From NCBI GenBank assembly GCA_014281115.1, contig JACONQ010000012.1, positions 558,001 to 622,000 of the forward strand: a stretch of DNA of 64,000 nt, written 5' to 3'. Source of the DNA: Laburnicola sp. R22_1. Taxonomy: Eukaryota > Ascomycota > Dothideomycetes > Pleosporales > Didymosphaeriaceae. A model generated the notes under the pieces. The model did no database searches and was not told the origin of the DNA. It saw only the letters and a program-made list of their open reading frames with translations. Position 1 is the first letter of the stretch. Every line of letters starts with the position of its first letter. A program made the translations under genes and the position numbers. Below, in pieces: positions 55,530 to 64,000 of the stretch.

Positions 55530-56128
55530 ATGCCTCGCTTAGACGAAAGCACGCAGCAGTTTCTGCAGGATGCCGAGCAAGGTGTACGCCGACACACCTT
55601 CAATGCTTGGGATAGCTTCACCAACTTTGCCCTGCGCGACAACGTCCTCGAAGTCGCCGTAGGCCTCATGTACTTCGCATCTCCCCTCCACACCACCCGT
55701 CCAAGTTATTGACACTCGCTAGCCTCGCCGCCTCCTTTACCGCCTGCGCCAACTCCCTCGTCACCGACATCATCCTCCCACTCTTCTCGCTCCTGCCCTT
55801 CCTCGCCCGCAATCTTGACGAGAAATTCGCAACGCTCAAGCACGGCCCGAACTACAACCAGACCATCGCAAATGGCTACAATACTAAAGACCAGGCCCTG
55901 TCCGACGGCGCTGTAGTCTTCGCTTACGGCGCTTTCTTGGACAAGATTGTGAGGTTTCTGTTGATTGCTGTTAGTTTGTGGGTTATTGCACTTGCATACA
56001 GTAAGGGCACGAACGACAATATTGTGAAGAGGCAGGTTAAGTGCAAGTATTGTAGGAAATATATTAGTGAGAAGGCGAAGAGGTGTGTAAATTGTACGAG
56101 TTGGATGGATGGTAGGGAGGATAGGTGA
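55530..56128 (+). CDS. Large-conductance mechanosensitive channel (MscL family)
   Basis: Two exons, 55530-55669 and 55723-56128, with a 53-bp intron (GTACTT...TTGAC...TAG); 181 residues. The start is chosen at MPRLDESTQQFLQDAEQG because family proteins begin close before the amphipathic segment FTNFALRDNVLEVAVGLI. Splicing joins that to LAASFTACANSLVTDIILPL, the pore-lining TM1. A second membrane helix follows (FAYGAFLDKIVRFLLIAVSL, then WVIALAY). The C-terminal tail has CKYCRKYISEKAKRCVNC, two CxxC pairs that could bind zinc; bacterial MscL lacks this, and as I recall fungal ones carry it. MscL opens under membrane tension to release solutes. Without the intron the frame is broken, which supports the model. 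Cellular location cannot be read here. Confidence 0.9.
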
Positions 56129-56454
56129 TGGAGGGGTTAGAAAGATTGTGGAGAAGGTGGCTGTACTGCGTGAAGAGAGTTGAATTTTGTTTCGCATTAT
56201 ACTTGTTACTCAATCCGAGCACCAGATGTGACAGCTCCAAAATTGGTGTTCAATCACATCCTAGGTAGAGTCCTCTCACCCTGTTCTAGTTGGATACGTA
56301 TAGGTCTGATGGGTTCTTTTCTCTCACTTAACTTGGCTCTGTTAAGAGACCGCGCCTTTCGGCAGATATATAGGCCATCCATCCTCCTTCAACACTTTCT
56401 CCAACCTCGCAGCCAACCCAATAGCTTACACCATTACTCAATTTGGCCGACACC
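56129..56454. other. Intergenic region between MscL and the next gene
   Basis: About 326 bp, moderate GC, no repeat element. Probably the MscL 3' end plus the promoter of the gene at 56455; the last 60 bases are C/T-rich. Confidence 0.5.
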
Positions 56455-57171
56455 ATGGACCCCATCGGCCCCGAGAACCTCTGGGACTTCACCAAAGCCA
56501 AACATGCCTACCCCTCAAGCGAAACCGAATTCCACGATATCTGCGGCACTAAAAACCCAAGCTACAACATCCACGACCCTCGAACATGGCCCAAAATCGG
56601 CAACCATCTCCTGCAGACGGCATCCCACGGAAACTTCCTCGCTCTCCACAGAGGCGACATCCGCGCCCTCCACGCAGGAGCCGCTTACGACAGCGCCTTC
56701 GCCTTCGACCACTACAGCAGCATCCCCATGCAAGACAAGGACCGCCTCCCGGTGCCTACCGAGCTCAAAGACAAGATTCTCCCACTCGACGCACGATTTT
56801 ACAACCTACCGTTCAACTTCGATATGAACGGTCGTCTGAAGATGCAGATTGGCATGTCGAGACAAGAAATGGCAGCATTCGTCATGTGGAAGGTTGCGGT
56901 CGAGGGGGTGAAGTTTCCGGGGTTGCTCGTAGATATTGAGACTTATTATGAGGATGTAAAACGCGTTGAGAGAGAAGGAGAGAGTGGGTTTACAGAGAGT
57001 GATCTTAATAGGATTTTGAAGGGGTGGAAAATGAAGGATCCAGACAAGAAGGGGAGGAAGAGGAACAGAGGCGGTGAGGAATGCGCAGCGAAGAATGGGA
57101 AGAGAAAGAGCGGTTTCGCAGGCGGTGAGGGACGCGCAGCGGAGAAGGGGAAATACAGCACGGAGGAGTGA
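56455..57171 (+). CDS. Uncharacterised protein with basic, repeat-bearing tail
   Basis: Single exon of 238 residues from ATG 56455 in the strong context CACCATGG to TGA at 57171. I do not recognise the family. N-terminal half: MDPIGPENLWDFTKAKHAYP, then YNIHDPRTWPKIGNHLLQTA. Middle: LDARFYNLPFNFDMNGRLKM and SRQEMAAFVMWKVAVEGVKF, which looks helical. The last 45 residues are rich in K, R and G and contain two related blocks (GGEECAAKNGK and GGEGRAAEKGK), possibly a nuclear localisation or nucleic-acid contact region. No signal peptide or membrane segment. Codon texture changes from C-rich to purine-rich along the gene, but frame and start look sound. It lies between MscL and a convergent MYND gene. 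Confidence 0.75.
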   Translation: MDPIGPENLWDFTKAKHAYPSSETEFHDICGTKNPSYNIHDPRTWPKIGNHLLQTASHGNFLALHRGDIRALHAGAAYDSAFAFDHYSSIPMQDKDRLPVPTELKDKILPLDARFYNLPFNFDMNGRLKMQIGMSRQEMAAFVMWKVAVEGVKFPGLLVDIETYYEDVKRVEREGESGFTESDLNRILKGWKMKDPDKKGRKRNRGGEECAAKNGKRKSGFAGGEGRAAEKGKYSTEE

Positions 57172-57587
57172 GCGACTAAGCGGCGTACTGTCTTAGTCTG
57201 GGGGCGAATGAGGCTCAGACGCCTCATCGATTTTATGCCCGACAAGATGGTTTTTACATTTAGTCAGGCCATGACCTCGGCCGGCATGCACGTAGGACAA
57301 TTCCGGATAATGTCCTAGAGGATACGAAGCATATATGGAGGCAGGCAGAAGTAGACGAGGAGAGATCAGCCTTTTATTAACAGAGATTATAGAAAGACAC
57401 GGCTATACCCCGTCCAGTCCATCGCTATACTACCTATCCTTCCAGATTGTCGTAACTGTGCAATCCAGGACACGTTATGCAAAGGCCGATCATACTCCAA
57501 CTTGCGCTTTCAGGTCGTATTATTTGATGACTTCAGCTTCTCTCCAAGGGAACCAAGGTTAGGAGCTGATGAAGTGCGCGACTCTTT
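57172..57587. other. Convergent intergenic region
   Basis: 416 bp between the stop of the gene on the left and the stop of the minus-strand MYND gene. The open frame at 57335-57562 has no supporting feature. Confidence 0.5.
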
Positions 57588-58599
57588 TCACGCCTGATCC
57601 GGTCCCTCCATGATGTCGACCATGTCCTTCATGAACTCACGCCACTCCTCTGCTGCATACCTATACGATCAATCAGCTTTCGGTCGGAGGTCACCAAACT
57701 TCTCGTCACCTACCATTTCTGCGGCTGCTCTGAGAAGATAGGACCCTTGTACTGAGTTCGCATAGTGAGGTATTCCTTGACTGGCTTCAGGACGTCTGCG
57801 TGCACATCCGCCGCCGGTTTCAATTTGAGGGCATGCCCGGCTCCAGATGGCGTCGGAGACAAAACATTGATATGGGTGCTGATAGCATTCTTATCGGTCG
57901 CCACGACGAAGAATGGCCCACGGAAGACGTTAACGTTCTGCGCACCGAGGAGGTTAGTAAGAGCCCTGTTCAGAGGAAACTGCGTTGCTTGTGAGGGCGT
58001 CAGAAAATGGATTTCGAAGCGGTACCTGTAGACATCGGCTTAGCATCAGCATTCTGAACTTGTGGGATACCCGTTGTGAGGGAGACTTGAAGGTACGTAC
58101 GACAGTCGCTCGTCTTCCGCCAGCATACTAGAGAGGCTTAGATTGTCATCGTTGGGAAAGAGACTGGCTAGGTCGTCGGATCCGTCAGGCAAAGCCGGTA
58201 CCCAGTTCACGCTGACCCTAGGACTCGTCGCGTTGAACACAAGTACACGGTGGAAGTTGGCTCCAGGTCGGTCGGACTCATTGGCCAACGCCTTGCAAAC
58301 CAATTTGTGGATCGTCCAGTCTACGGTCTGGCAGCTTGCATTGCAGTAGTGTATGTCCTTGCAGCTGGCGCATCGCTTGGTGGCATTTGGCTGACAGCAA
58401 TTGGCGCATGTGAGGGGAGACGAGCTGGGGAGCAGAGCAGACGGGTGATCTGGGAGGAAGGGCTTTATGCCCCAAGTCTGGCGGAAGGGATTCTCTAAGC
58501 GTGAGAGCATTAGCAGAGCAAGACGCGCTGGGAGGCGGAAGAGTGCTTACCGAAGTTCATAGGGCCGTCACCCGTTGTCATGAGCGTCTTGAGGTCCAT
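57588..58599 (-). CDS. MYND-type zinc-finger protein
   Basis: Four exons on the minus strand: 58551-58599, 58101-58494, 57714-58025 and 57588-57660. Introns are 56, 75 and 53 bp with GTAAGC/GTACGT/GTAGGT donors, CTAAT or CTGAT branch-like sites and TAG or CAG acceptors. The product is 275 residues from MDLKTLMTTGDGPMNF. A complete MYND finger lies at residues 46-83: C46, C49, C58, C61, C67, C71, H79 and C83, within CANCC...CASCKDIHYCNASC...HKLVC. MYND fingers bind zinc and usually mediate protein-protein contact. The remainder includes FHRVLVFNATSPRVSVNWVP, RFEIHFLTPSQATQFPLNRA, GPFFVVATDKNAISTHIN and a C-terminal YAAEEWREFMKDMVDIMEG, a layout seen in uncharacterised fungal MYND proteins. No SET-domain motifs were seen, so it is not a SET/MYND methyltransferase. 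Splicing resolves all frame breaks. Confidence 0.88.
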
Positions 58600-59398
58600 G
58601 ATTCCTAGAGAACGCTTTTGAGGTGATCTGTTCAATACAATGTTAGCGGAGGTCCACCAAAGTCGTTGCGCGTGTCTTGGTGAGCAGGCGGCCCTGGTCG
58701 CGATGCAGTTGAGGAAGTGGAGTGTTGAAGTGGTGAGTTGATTTTGGGAGTCAAGTAGTCGATACAGAGCTGCTAGCGTGGTCAAGTAGCGAGGTGAAAG
58801 ACTAACCTAACGAGGTACCGCAAGGAGCCATGGAAAAGGTCCTCAGATTTTCCAACATCGTCAGTGAATGACCATGGTTGATCAAATGATGGAAAAGCAA
58901 CCAACAAGAAAGAAGGCTGACACAAACTTCAACTCCTACCTGTAGTATGCGGACGTATCCTCCCGATTTTATCCTCGAATACACATTGATAGCACCGTGA
59001 GTGCAAAATCTATGCGCTAGCCTACCGTCAATGTCCAAGCGATTGGGCCTTGTGTTTTATGATATAAAGAAGCGTATAAGATTATAAACCTGCAAGGGGG
59101 CGGATAATTTCTTCCGCTGTGCGTCCGCGCTTTCAAATGTTGGTTCCCATGATTGAACGAGATTCACAATGTTAGTTGCCTCAGGTGTTTTGTCCAAAGC
59201 CGCCACACTCTGCAAACAGCAATTGCTATTTCCTCACCGCTCTGGGTTTTTGCTTCAGTGGCACATGAGATGATATCAAAGCCACGTAGGATATTTCACT
59301 CTCTACGTAATTCCATAATAGTCGAATATATACTTATAGTATGTGCTTAGAGTATTGAATTGTTGGAAGGGGCACCTGGCAGGTGCTTACGTACTATT
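58600..59398. other. Upstream region of the MYND gene
   Basis: GC-normal. Open frames at 58802-59038 (minus) and 59153-59350 (plus) show no family feature. Probably promoter and leader of the MYND gene plus spacer. Confidence 0.45.
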
Positions 59399-59565
59399 GT
59401 TTACTCACTCTATTACGTAAACTAAGCTACAGAGTCAGGTCTCATGGCCGGCATTAATCTTACCAGTGATGGGGGATGAGTAAGATGAGCGATCGCTGAG
59501 CGAATGAGTGAGTAATAGGTAAGTGAGTAAAAAATAAGTTAACTAAGTAACGCTCATTTTACTCA
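59399..59565. repeat. Possible small inverted-repeat element
   Basis: TTTACTCACTCTATTACG at the left and AATAGGTAAGTGAGTAAAAA at the right are roughly inverted, around a GC-richer core with ATGAGTAAGATGAGCG. Suggestive of a MITE at the AT/GC boundary, but the arms are imperfect. Confidence 0.3.
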
Positions 59566-59717
59566 CAAGTAAAATAATAGAATTTAATAAAAATTATATT
59601 TTTATAATCTAGAGAGAAAACTAAAAATTTTATATATTAGGACTTTAGTAATAACTATTATCGTTAGCTTATAATTTAGCTTTAAAGCTAGTAAGTTTAA
59701 AAGATAAATAATATATA

Positions 59718-59893
59718 TGTGGCGTTAAATTAACTACCTAGGGGTAGCACGACAAAGGCTTTTATCTCAAATAACATAATAAAAAAAGTAGAGCCCCCTA
59801 CGTAGTAATTAAAAAAAGCGTGAAAAGGTGGTTACAAAAATGCGCATTCGAACTACTAAATAAGCTTGGAGGTCTTGGCGGTCTTGGCGTGGA
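59718..59893 (+). mobile_element. Rep-1 copy, long form, 12-bp target duplication
   Basis: Starts TGTGGCGTTAAATTAACTAC and runs to CTTGGCGGTCTTGGCGTGGA. Perfect flanking repeat AAATAATATATA (59706-59717 and 59894-59905). One of the fullest and least mutated copies; contains GCATTCGAACT, comparable with GCGTTYGRACT in other long copies. Confidence 0.87.
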
Positions 59894-59966
59894 AAATAAT
59901 ATATAGTATAATATATAATAATACAAAATATAAAAATCTTAATAGTATATTATATACTATATAACA

Positions 59967-61827
59967 TATCCTATTAGCAAGCGGATTAGATTAGTAAGCG
60001 GATTAGTTTTTACCAAGACTATAATACCTTATAATAACTTATTATGTCTTAATAACGCAACGCGTTATTATTTAATAAAGAAGGCAGAATTAAGCTTACC
60101 CTTTAGGTCTATTAGAATAAATAATTTATAAGTCTATAATGCACCGCTAATGCATATAACATTCTAAAAACTATAGTAACCTACTAATATAATAGAATTG
60201 CTGCCTAAGCAGATAACTACGCTAATATAGTAAAGCTTACTATAACTAAAGAGGAGACGCTTATTTAATATATACTTAACCTAGACTTGTAAGAATTTAC
60301 ACCCTAGTTAGATAAGGTAAAAAATATAGCTAATAAACTGCTAGCTGCGTAGTATAAAGATCCTATAGGTAAATATTAGGCTTAACGCTTTACAAAGCGT
60401 ATATCTAAGCTTAAAATAGTCTTTAATTAAGCGAAGAACTAATAGAGGATATAATAGGAGGATCTAGAGATAATAAACGCGTGGTTTTAGCTTATAGAGG
60501 AGATAAAAGCTAAGTATAGAGTGCAGGATTAAGACGTCTATAACTTTAATAAGACTAGCTTCTAGATAGAAGTTATTAGCTTAATAAAGGTTATAATAGG
60601 CTTAAAGAAATATTCTTAACTAAATCTTATCTAGCTAGACGACTATAAGTGGGTTATAGTAATCTAGAGTATTTGCGCTACTAGGTATACTACCCTACCC
60701 TTTATTATTTATAAAGGGCAAGTCTATATTTTAGTGTAGTATAAGGAGACTAGTATCCCCTATAATTAGAAGCTTTTAGTCTCTAAGACTAGCTAGACTA
60801 ATAATAAGCTTAGAGTTGCGTAGTTAAAGCACTTTAACGCGTATATAAGGCCGCGTATAGTAGGGTTATAAAGATTACTTATTCTAAACAGCTATAAGAG
60901 CTACTAATTCTAAGATTTTAAGGATTACTACCTAAAACAAAGGATTCTAACCCTCTATATACTAGCGCACTTATCTTATATCCTATAGCCGCTTAATATA
61001 GTCTATTTTGCGCTACTAAAGCTAAAGTACTCCTAGTGTATATAAGACTTAGCGTGCTAACGCGTCTTTTATATTAATAAAGAAGGCTTTCTACTAGCCT
61101 TTTATAATGCGTTTTTTAATATATTTATACTAGAGAATTATAGGAAAGCCTTTAAGGCCTCTAGGCTTATTTCTTTAGACGCGTTAGTAGTAGTAGATCG
61201 CCTTAATATGCAACTTTATACCCTACTAGGACTACTTATACTAAATAAGCCCTAGTAATTAAAAATACTAAAAAACGCTATTAAACTCTTATTATAGGCT
61301 AAGCTAGTAATAGAATCTATTAAGAAATTACTAACTATTATTACTATAAGACTCGCATAGCTTATAAAGGGCGCTAAAAGTCTAGTTTACTAAGGTGTAC
61401 TTATAATAGGCTAACTCGCTAAGCTTTAGAAGCAAATAGAGCTGATTACTAAGTAAAAATTATGTAAAAGAAAGCGTCTCTAGTATAGTAAAGTACTTAA
61501 CTTTGGCTAGAAAGCAGATTTAGTGGCTAGGAGTCCCTTTATTAGGGCGAAATTGTCTAAAAGGGCGTAGGGTAAAGGTAACGCTAAGGGAGGCCCCTTA
61601 ACACAACGCCGCTGCGGCAACTGTAGGGAGACTAGACACAACGCAAGAACCTGCTAGAAGGCTAAAGAGTTATCTTCTAGCTTAGATATTACCCTTAGTA
61701 GGCTGTTTTTAGATACTGTTAATAGTAATTTAAATTAAAGTTTGCAGTACTATAGTGTTGCTAAGGAAAACTAACCCGCTCGCTAATTTAACCCGCTCGC
61801 TAATTTAACCCGCTCGCTAATAGGATA
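59967..61827 (+). mobile_element. pogo/Fot1-type DNA transposon with iterated inverted repeats
   Basis: 1,861 bp bounded by TA. Ends begin TATCCTATTAGC. The inverted repeats are built of 17-bp iterations related to TTAGCGAGCGGGTTAAA: two on the left (59974-60010) and three on the right (61780-61822). Its transposase is homologous to that of the 33987 element, but its ends differ. Confidence 0.87.
60090..61740 (+). pseudogene. pogo-like transposase relic with CCHC knuckle, second copy
   Basis: Parallel to the transposase at 34095-35763 along its length and more heavily mutated. The catalytic region has YNFNKTSF (first Asp now Asn). The C-terminal zinc knuckle CGNCRETRHNARTC (61613-61654) keeps all four ligands despite many stops elsewhere. 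Confidence 0.8.
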
Positions 61828-61828
61828 C

Positions 61829-61831
61829 ATT

Positions 61832-61891
<60 letters not shown>

Positions 61892-61896
61892 TATAT
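61829..61896. repeat. 7-bp tandem repeat (TATAAAG)n
   Basis: About nine units of AAAGTAT immediately right of the pogo element's terminal TA, starting within a few bases of the insertion boundary. Confidence 0.9.
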
Positions 61897-62005
61897 AAAA
61901 AATATTCTGGTTAGAATCTCTACATAACAAATATCTTTAATATAAAAAATATTCTTAATAATAAAAGTTAAATAAAAAAGTATTATATATTTTAAATTAT
62001 ATATA

Positions 62006-62105
62006 TGTTATTAAATTAACTATCTAGAAGTAGAATAAAAAGGCTTTTATTTTAAATAATATAAAAAGAAAGTAAAGCCCTATACTTAGTAATTAAAAAG
62101 AGCGT
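62006..62105 (+). mobile_element. Rep-1 copy with 14-bp target duplication
   Basis: 100 bp, starting TGTTATTAAATTAAC and cut at GAGCGT. Perfect flanking repeat TTAAATTATATATA (61992-62005 and 62106-62119). Confidence 0.85.
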
Positions 62106-62231
62106 TTAAATTATATATATAGACTACAACATAATAAAATAATAAGATATATTATTAAAGTAAGTATAAAGTATAATACTAGTAATTATTTAAAACTTAT
62201 AAACTATAACAGTTTATTTATAATTAGCTTT

Positions 62232-62338
62232 TTTAAACTCTTTTTAATTACTAAGTAAAAGGCTTTACTTTTTTAATATATTATTTAAGATAAAAGCCTT
62301 TGTTGTTTTACTTCTATATAGATAATTTAGTAATATAT
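62232..62338 (-). mobile_element. Rep-1 copy, eroded
   Basis: Carries TTACTAAGTAAAAGGCTTT and TAAAAGCCTTTGTTGTTTTA. The fixed end is degraded and no clear duplication is seen. Confidence 0.6.
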
Positions 62339-62515
62339 TATAAATATTAAGTATATTTAAAAAAGAAAATTTTCTCTTATAAAGTATTCTTTATTATTAT
62401 AAAAGCTTTTTTATTAAAAAGAACTTCTTTATAGTTATTAATGTCTTTAGATATAGTAAAAAATTTAGATAAAAAGCTTTTTATAAAATTTATAATATAT
62501 TAGTATATGGCTTTA

Positions 62516-62708
62516 TTTTATCTATCTAGGGATAGGATAACAATGGCTTTTATCTTAAATAATATAATAAAAAAAGCAGAGCCCCCTGCTTAGTAATTAA
62601 AAAAAGGCGTAAAAAGGTAATAATAAAAAAAAGTGTGTTTAAACTGCTAAGCGAGCTTAGCGATCTTAGCGCAAGACTCCTATAACTAATTTTTCTATAA
62701 AGAGGCTA
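62516..62708 (+). mobile_element. Long Rep-1 and R3 relic, copy 3
   Basis: Starts TATGGCTTTATTTTATC and continues into the R3-type extension CCTATAACTAATTTTTC. Interrupted by Rep-2 at 62709 and resumes at 62840. Confidence 0.65.
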
Positions 62709-62826
62709 GCTAATCTCTTTTTATTAACACTACCTTAAAACGCTTTTCTGTGTTAATAATAGCAGGAGGGATAACTGCTATTATTGTAATATTTTTATTA
62801 GAAACCCCTTAGTCGCAAAAAAAAAA
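62709..62826 (+). mobile_element. Rep-2 copy 6, inserted in R3
   Basis: 118 bp ending GTCGCAAAAAAAAAA. Perfect 13-bp flanking repeat TATAAAGAGGCTA (62696-62708 and 62827-62839). Contains the best hairpin: AATAATAGCAG, loop GAGGGATAA, CTGCTATTATT. Confidence 0.9.
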
Positions 62827-62944
62827 TATAAAGAGGCTACTTAGAACTTTAGAGGAGATATAACTTTAGTGTGACCACGCTATAAGCTATTTCTCTTTTA
62901 CTATTCTAAGTTATAAACCGCTATTCTAATTATTATAAATAATA

Positions 62945-63071
62945 TGTGGCGTTAAATTAACTATCTAGGAGTAGTACGATAAAGGCTTTTATCTTAAATA
63001 ACATAATAGAAAAAGCAGAGCCTTCTACTTAGTAATTAAAAAAAGCGTAAAAAGATAGTTATAAAAATGCG
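62945..63071 (+). mobile_element. Rep-1 copy inserted in R3
   Basis: Starts TGTGGCGTTAAATTAAC. Flanked by TATAAATAATA and TATAAATAGTA (62934-62944 and 63072-63082), 11 bp with one A/G difference. Confidence 0.8.
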
Positions 63072-63082
63072 TATAAATAGTA

Positions 63083-63696
63083 TAAGTTAATATGTTAATA
63101 GGTATATATTATTTTTTATAAGTAGACTAAGAGTAATATATACTAGATATACTATTACTCTATTACTATATTAAGATTGTTTTTAATAAATCTCCTATTA
63201 TTACTATAGCTTTCTACTCTACTATTTATCTAGGTATTAATAGCGGTCTTACTAATACTAAGGTACTCGCTAATACTAAAAAGTATACACTAGAGTTCTA
63301 TATAACTATTACTTAGATAATAACTACACTAGAGTTCTATTCTATCTATAAGATACTTGTCTAGCGCGAGAAGGGATAGATATACTTAACTATTTATAAG
63401 GCTATTCTTATCTACTAGTTAGGTTAGCAGCTAGTCTAGTTTACTAAGAATAGAATAATTATATTCCTACACTAGTAGACGTAATTACTCTTTATTAGTA
63501 ATAGAATTATTTAGTAGGAGATATAAAAGAAAAATAATAAGGTGTTTATTAATAAGCTATAAAGTAGTAAGAGTGTTATATAGATCTACAAAATTCTTCT
63601 AGCTATTATTATTACTATTAAGTTAGCTTATCTAAGTAAGTAGACTATGTAAGTAGTGTGCGAGTGTAGATAACTAATAATAGTAGTAGTAATAAG
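63083..63696 (-). mobile_element. R3 relic, copy 3, with minus-strand coding-like frame
   Basis: Aligned with 26503-26867 and 33190-33600. On the minus strand one frame from about 63560 to 63130 has few stops and reads LRLLV*EYNYSILSKLD, LALDKYLIDRIEL and SISEYLSISKTAIN. Family not recognised. Interrupted at 63697 by a gypsy-family LTR. Confidence 0.5.
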
Positions 63697-63915
63697 TATT
63701 AGGGATTGCTGCCCATCGGCCCATCGGACCTCTAGTTGGCCCGACGTTAATCCGACCTAGTCGGCCCAACGTTAATCCGGCCCCGCGCGCTAGTCCTAAT
63801 TAGGTAGTACTAGCGCGCTCTTAGGACCGCTGCTATATACGTAGTATGCGGTACCTAGTATTCTTATTATAGCAATTTAACCTATTTAATAATTAAGCCT
63901 AATTACTTTCTTATA
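63697..63915 (+). repeat. 5' LTR of another copy of the gypsy family
   Basis: Matches the LTR at 11913-12091 but is 219 bp, because a segment around GGCCCGACGTTAATCCG is repeated. Followed from 63916 by the same internal sequence as after 12091 (TTATACTAG...TTAATAAAA), so it is a 5' LTR and not solo. Confidence 0.88.
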
Positions 63916-64000
63916 TTATACTAGATTAATAAAAGTATACTTATAATAGAGTGTATGCCATAATAGGCTTTTAATTAACTTATAACTTATAATAACATAT
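63916..64000 (+). mobile_element. Start of the internal region of that gypsy element, cut by the window end
   Basis: Collinear with 12092-12176 (TAATAGGCTTTTAATTAACTTA shared in part). Continues beyond the window. Confidence 0.8.

Noticed and set aside
52612..59893. Pol III A/B boxes in Rep-1 (a GTTCGAAC-like word in long copies)
   Set aside because: The B-box-like word is present, but no A box lies at a suitable distance in the proposed sense orientation, so a tRNA origin is not supported.

Overview
The window looks like one stretch of a filamentous ascomycete (Pezizomycotina, probably Dothideomycetes) chromosome. Three things point to this: spliceosomal introns of 50-75 bp, fungal gene families (Dal5-type permease, fungal MscL, MYND protein), and heavy repeat-induced point mutation (RIP). 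In the AT-rich parts CpA/TpG has largely become TpA, TAG/CTA is everywhere and ATG is rare, yet CpG survives. About three quarters of the window is therefore old transposon sequence whose frames are intact but full of TAG/TAA stops.

Layout. 1-24.5 kb is RIP-degraded repeat sequence. It holds a relic BCS1-like AAA+ ATPase (1014-2245), a solo LTR (6806-7084), a complete but dead Ty3/gypsy element (11913-19085, 179-bp LTRs, 5-bp target duplication) inserted in an older coding relic, a second relic divergent from it, and satellites. 24.6-36.2 kb is a nest of pogo/Fot1-type DNA transposons (24641-26432, 26868-28661, 30800-32659, 33987-36204) placed in older retroposons. 36.3-41.3 kb is degraded repeats. 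41.3-47.9 kb is a GC-normal island with a mariner-type relic, a pogo transposase fragment, a nearly intact pogo copy (43573-45378) and fragments of host-type genes. 47.9-52.8 kb is AT-rich, with an unmutated solo LTR (48758-48954), a 14-bp minisatellite and many short retroposons. 53.3-58.6 kb holds the four credible host genes: a Dal5-family MFS transporter, a large-conductance mechanosensitive channel (MscL), an unrecognised basic-tailed protein, and on the minus strand a MYND zinc-finger protein. 59.7-64 kb is again nested repeats, with another pogo element (59967-61827) and the 5' LTR of a second copy of the gypsy family at the edge.

The most interesting content is three short dispersed families recognised by comparing copies within the window. 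Rep-2 is a roughly 100-135 bp poly(A)-tailed, SINE-like sequence: all six copies lie between perfect 11-15 bp direct repeats, and it carries an 11-bp-stem hairpin. Rep-1 has a fixed end (CGCCACA), a variable other end and 10-14 bp target duplications, as expected of 5'-truncated retroposons. Rep-4 has 17-18 bp duplications. Rep-1 also forms one end of a larger relic (R3), so R3 may be, or derive from, its source. The host genes do not form an obvious pathway. All identifications come from reading the sequence; no database search was run.
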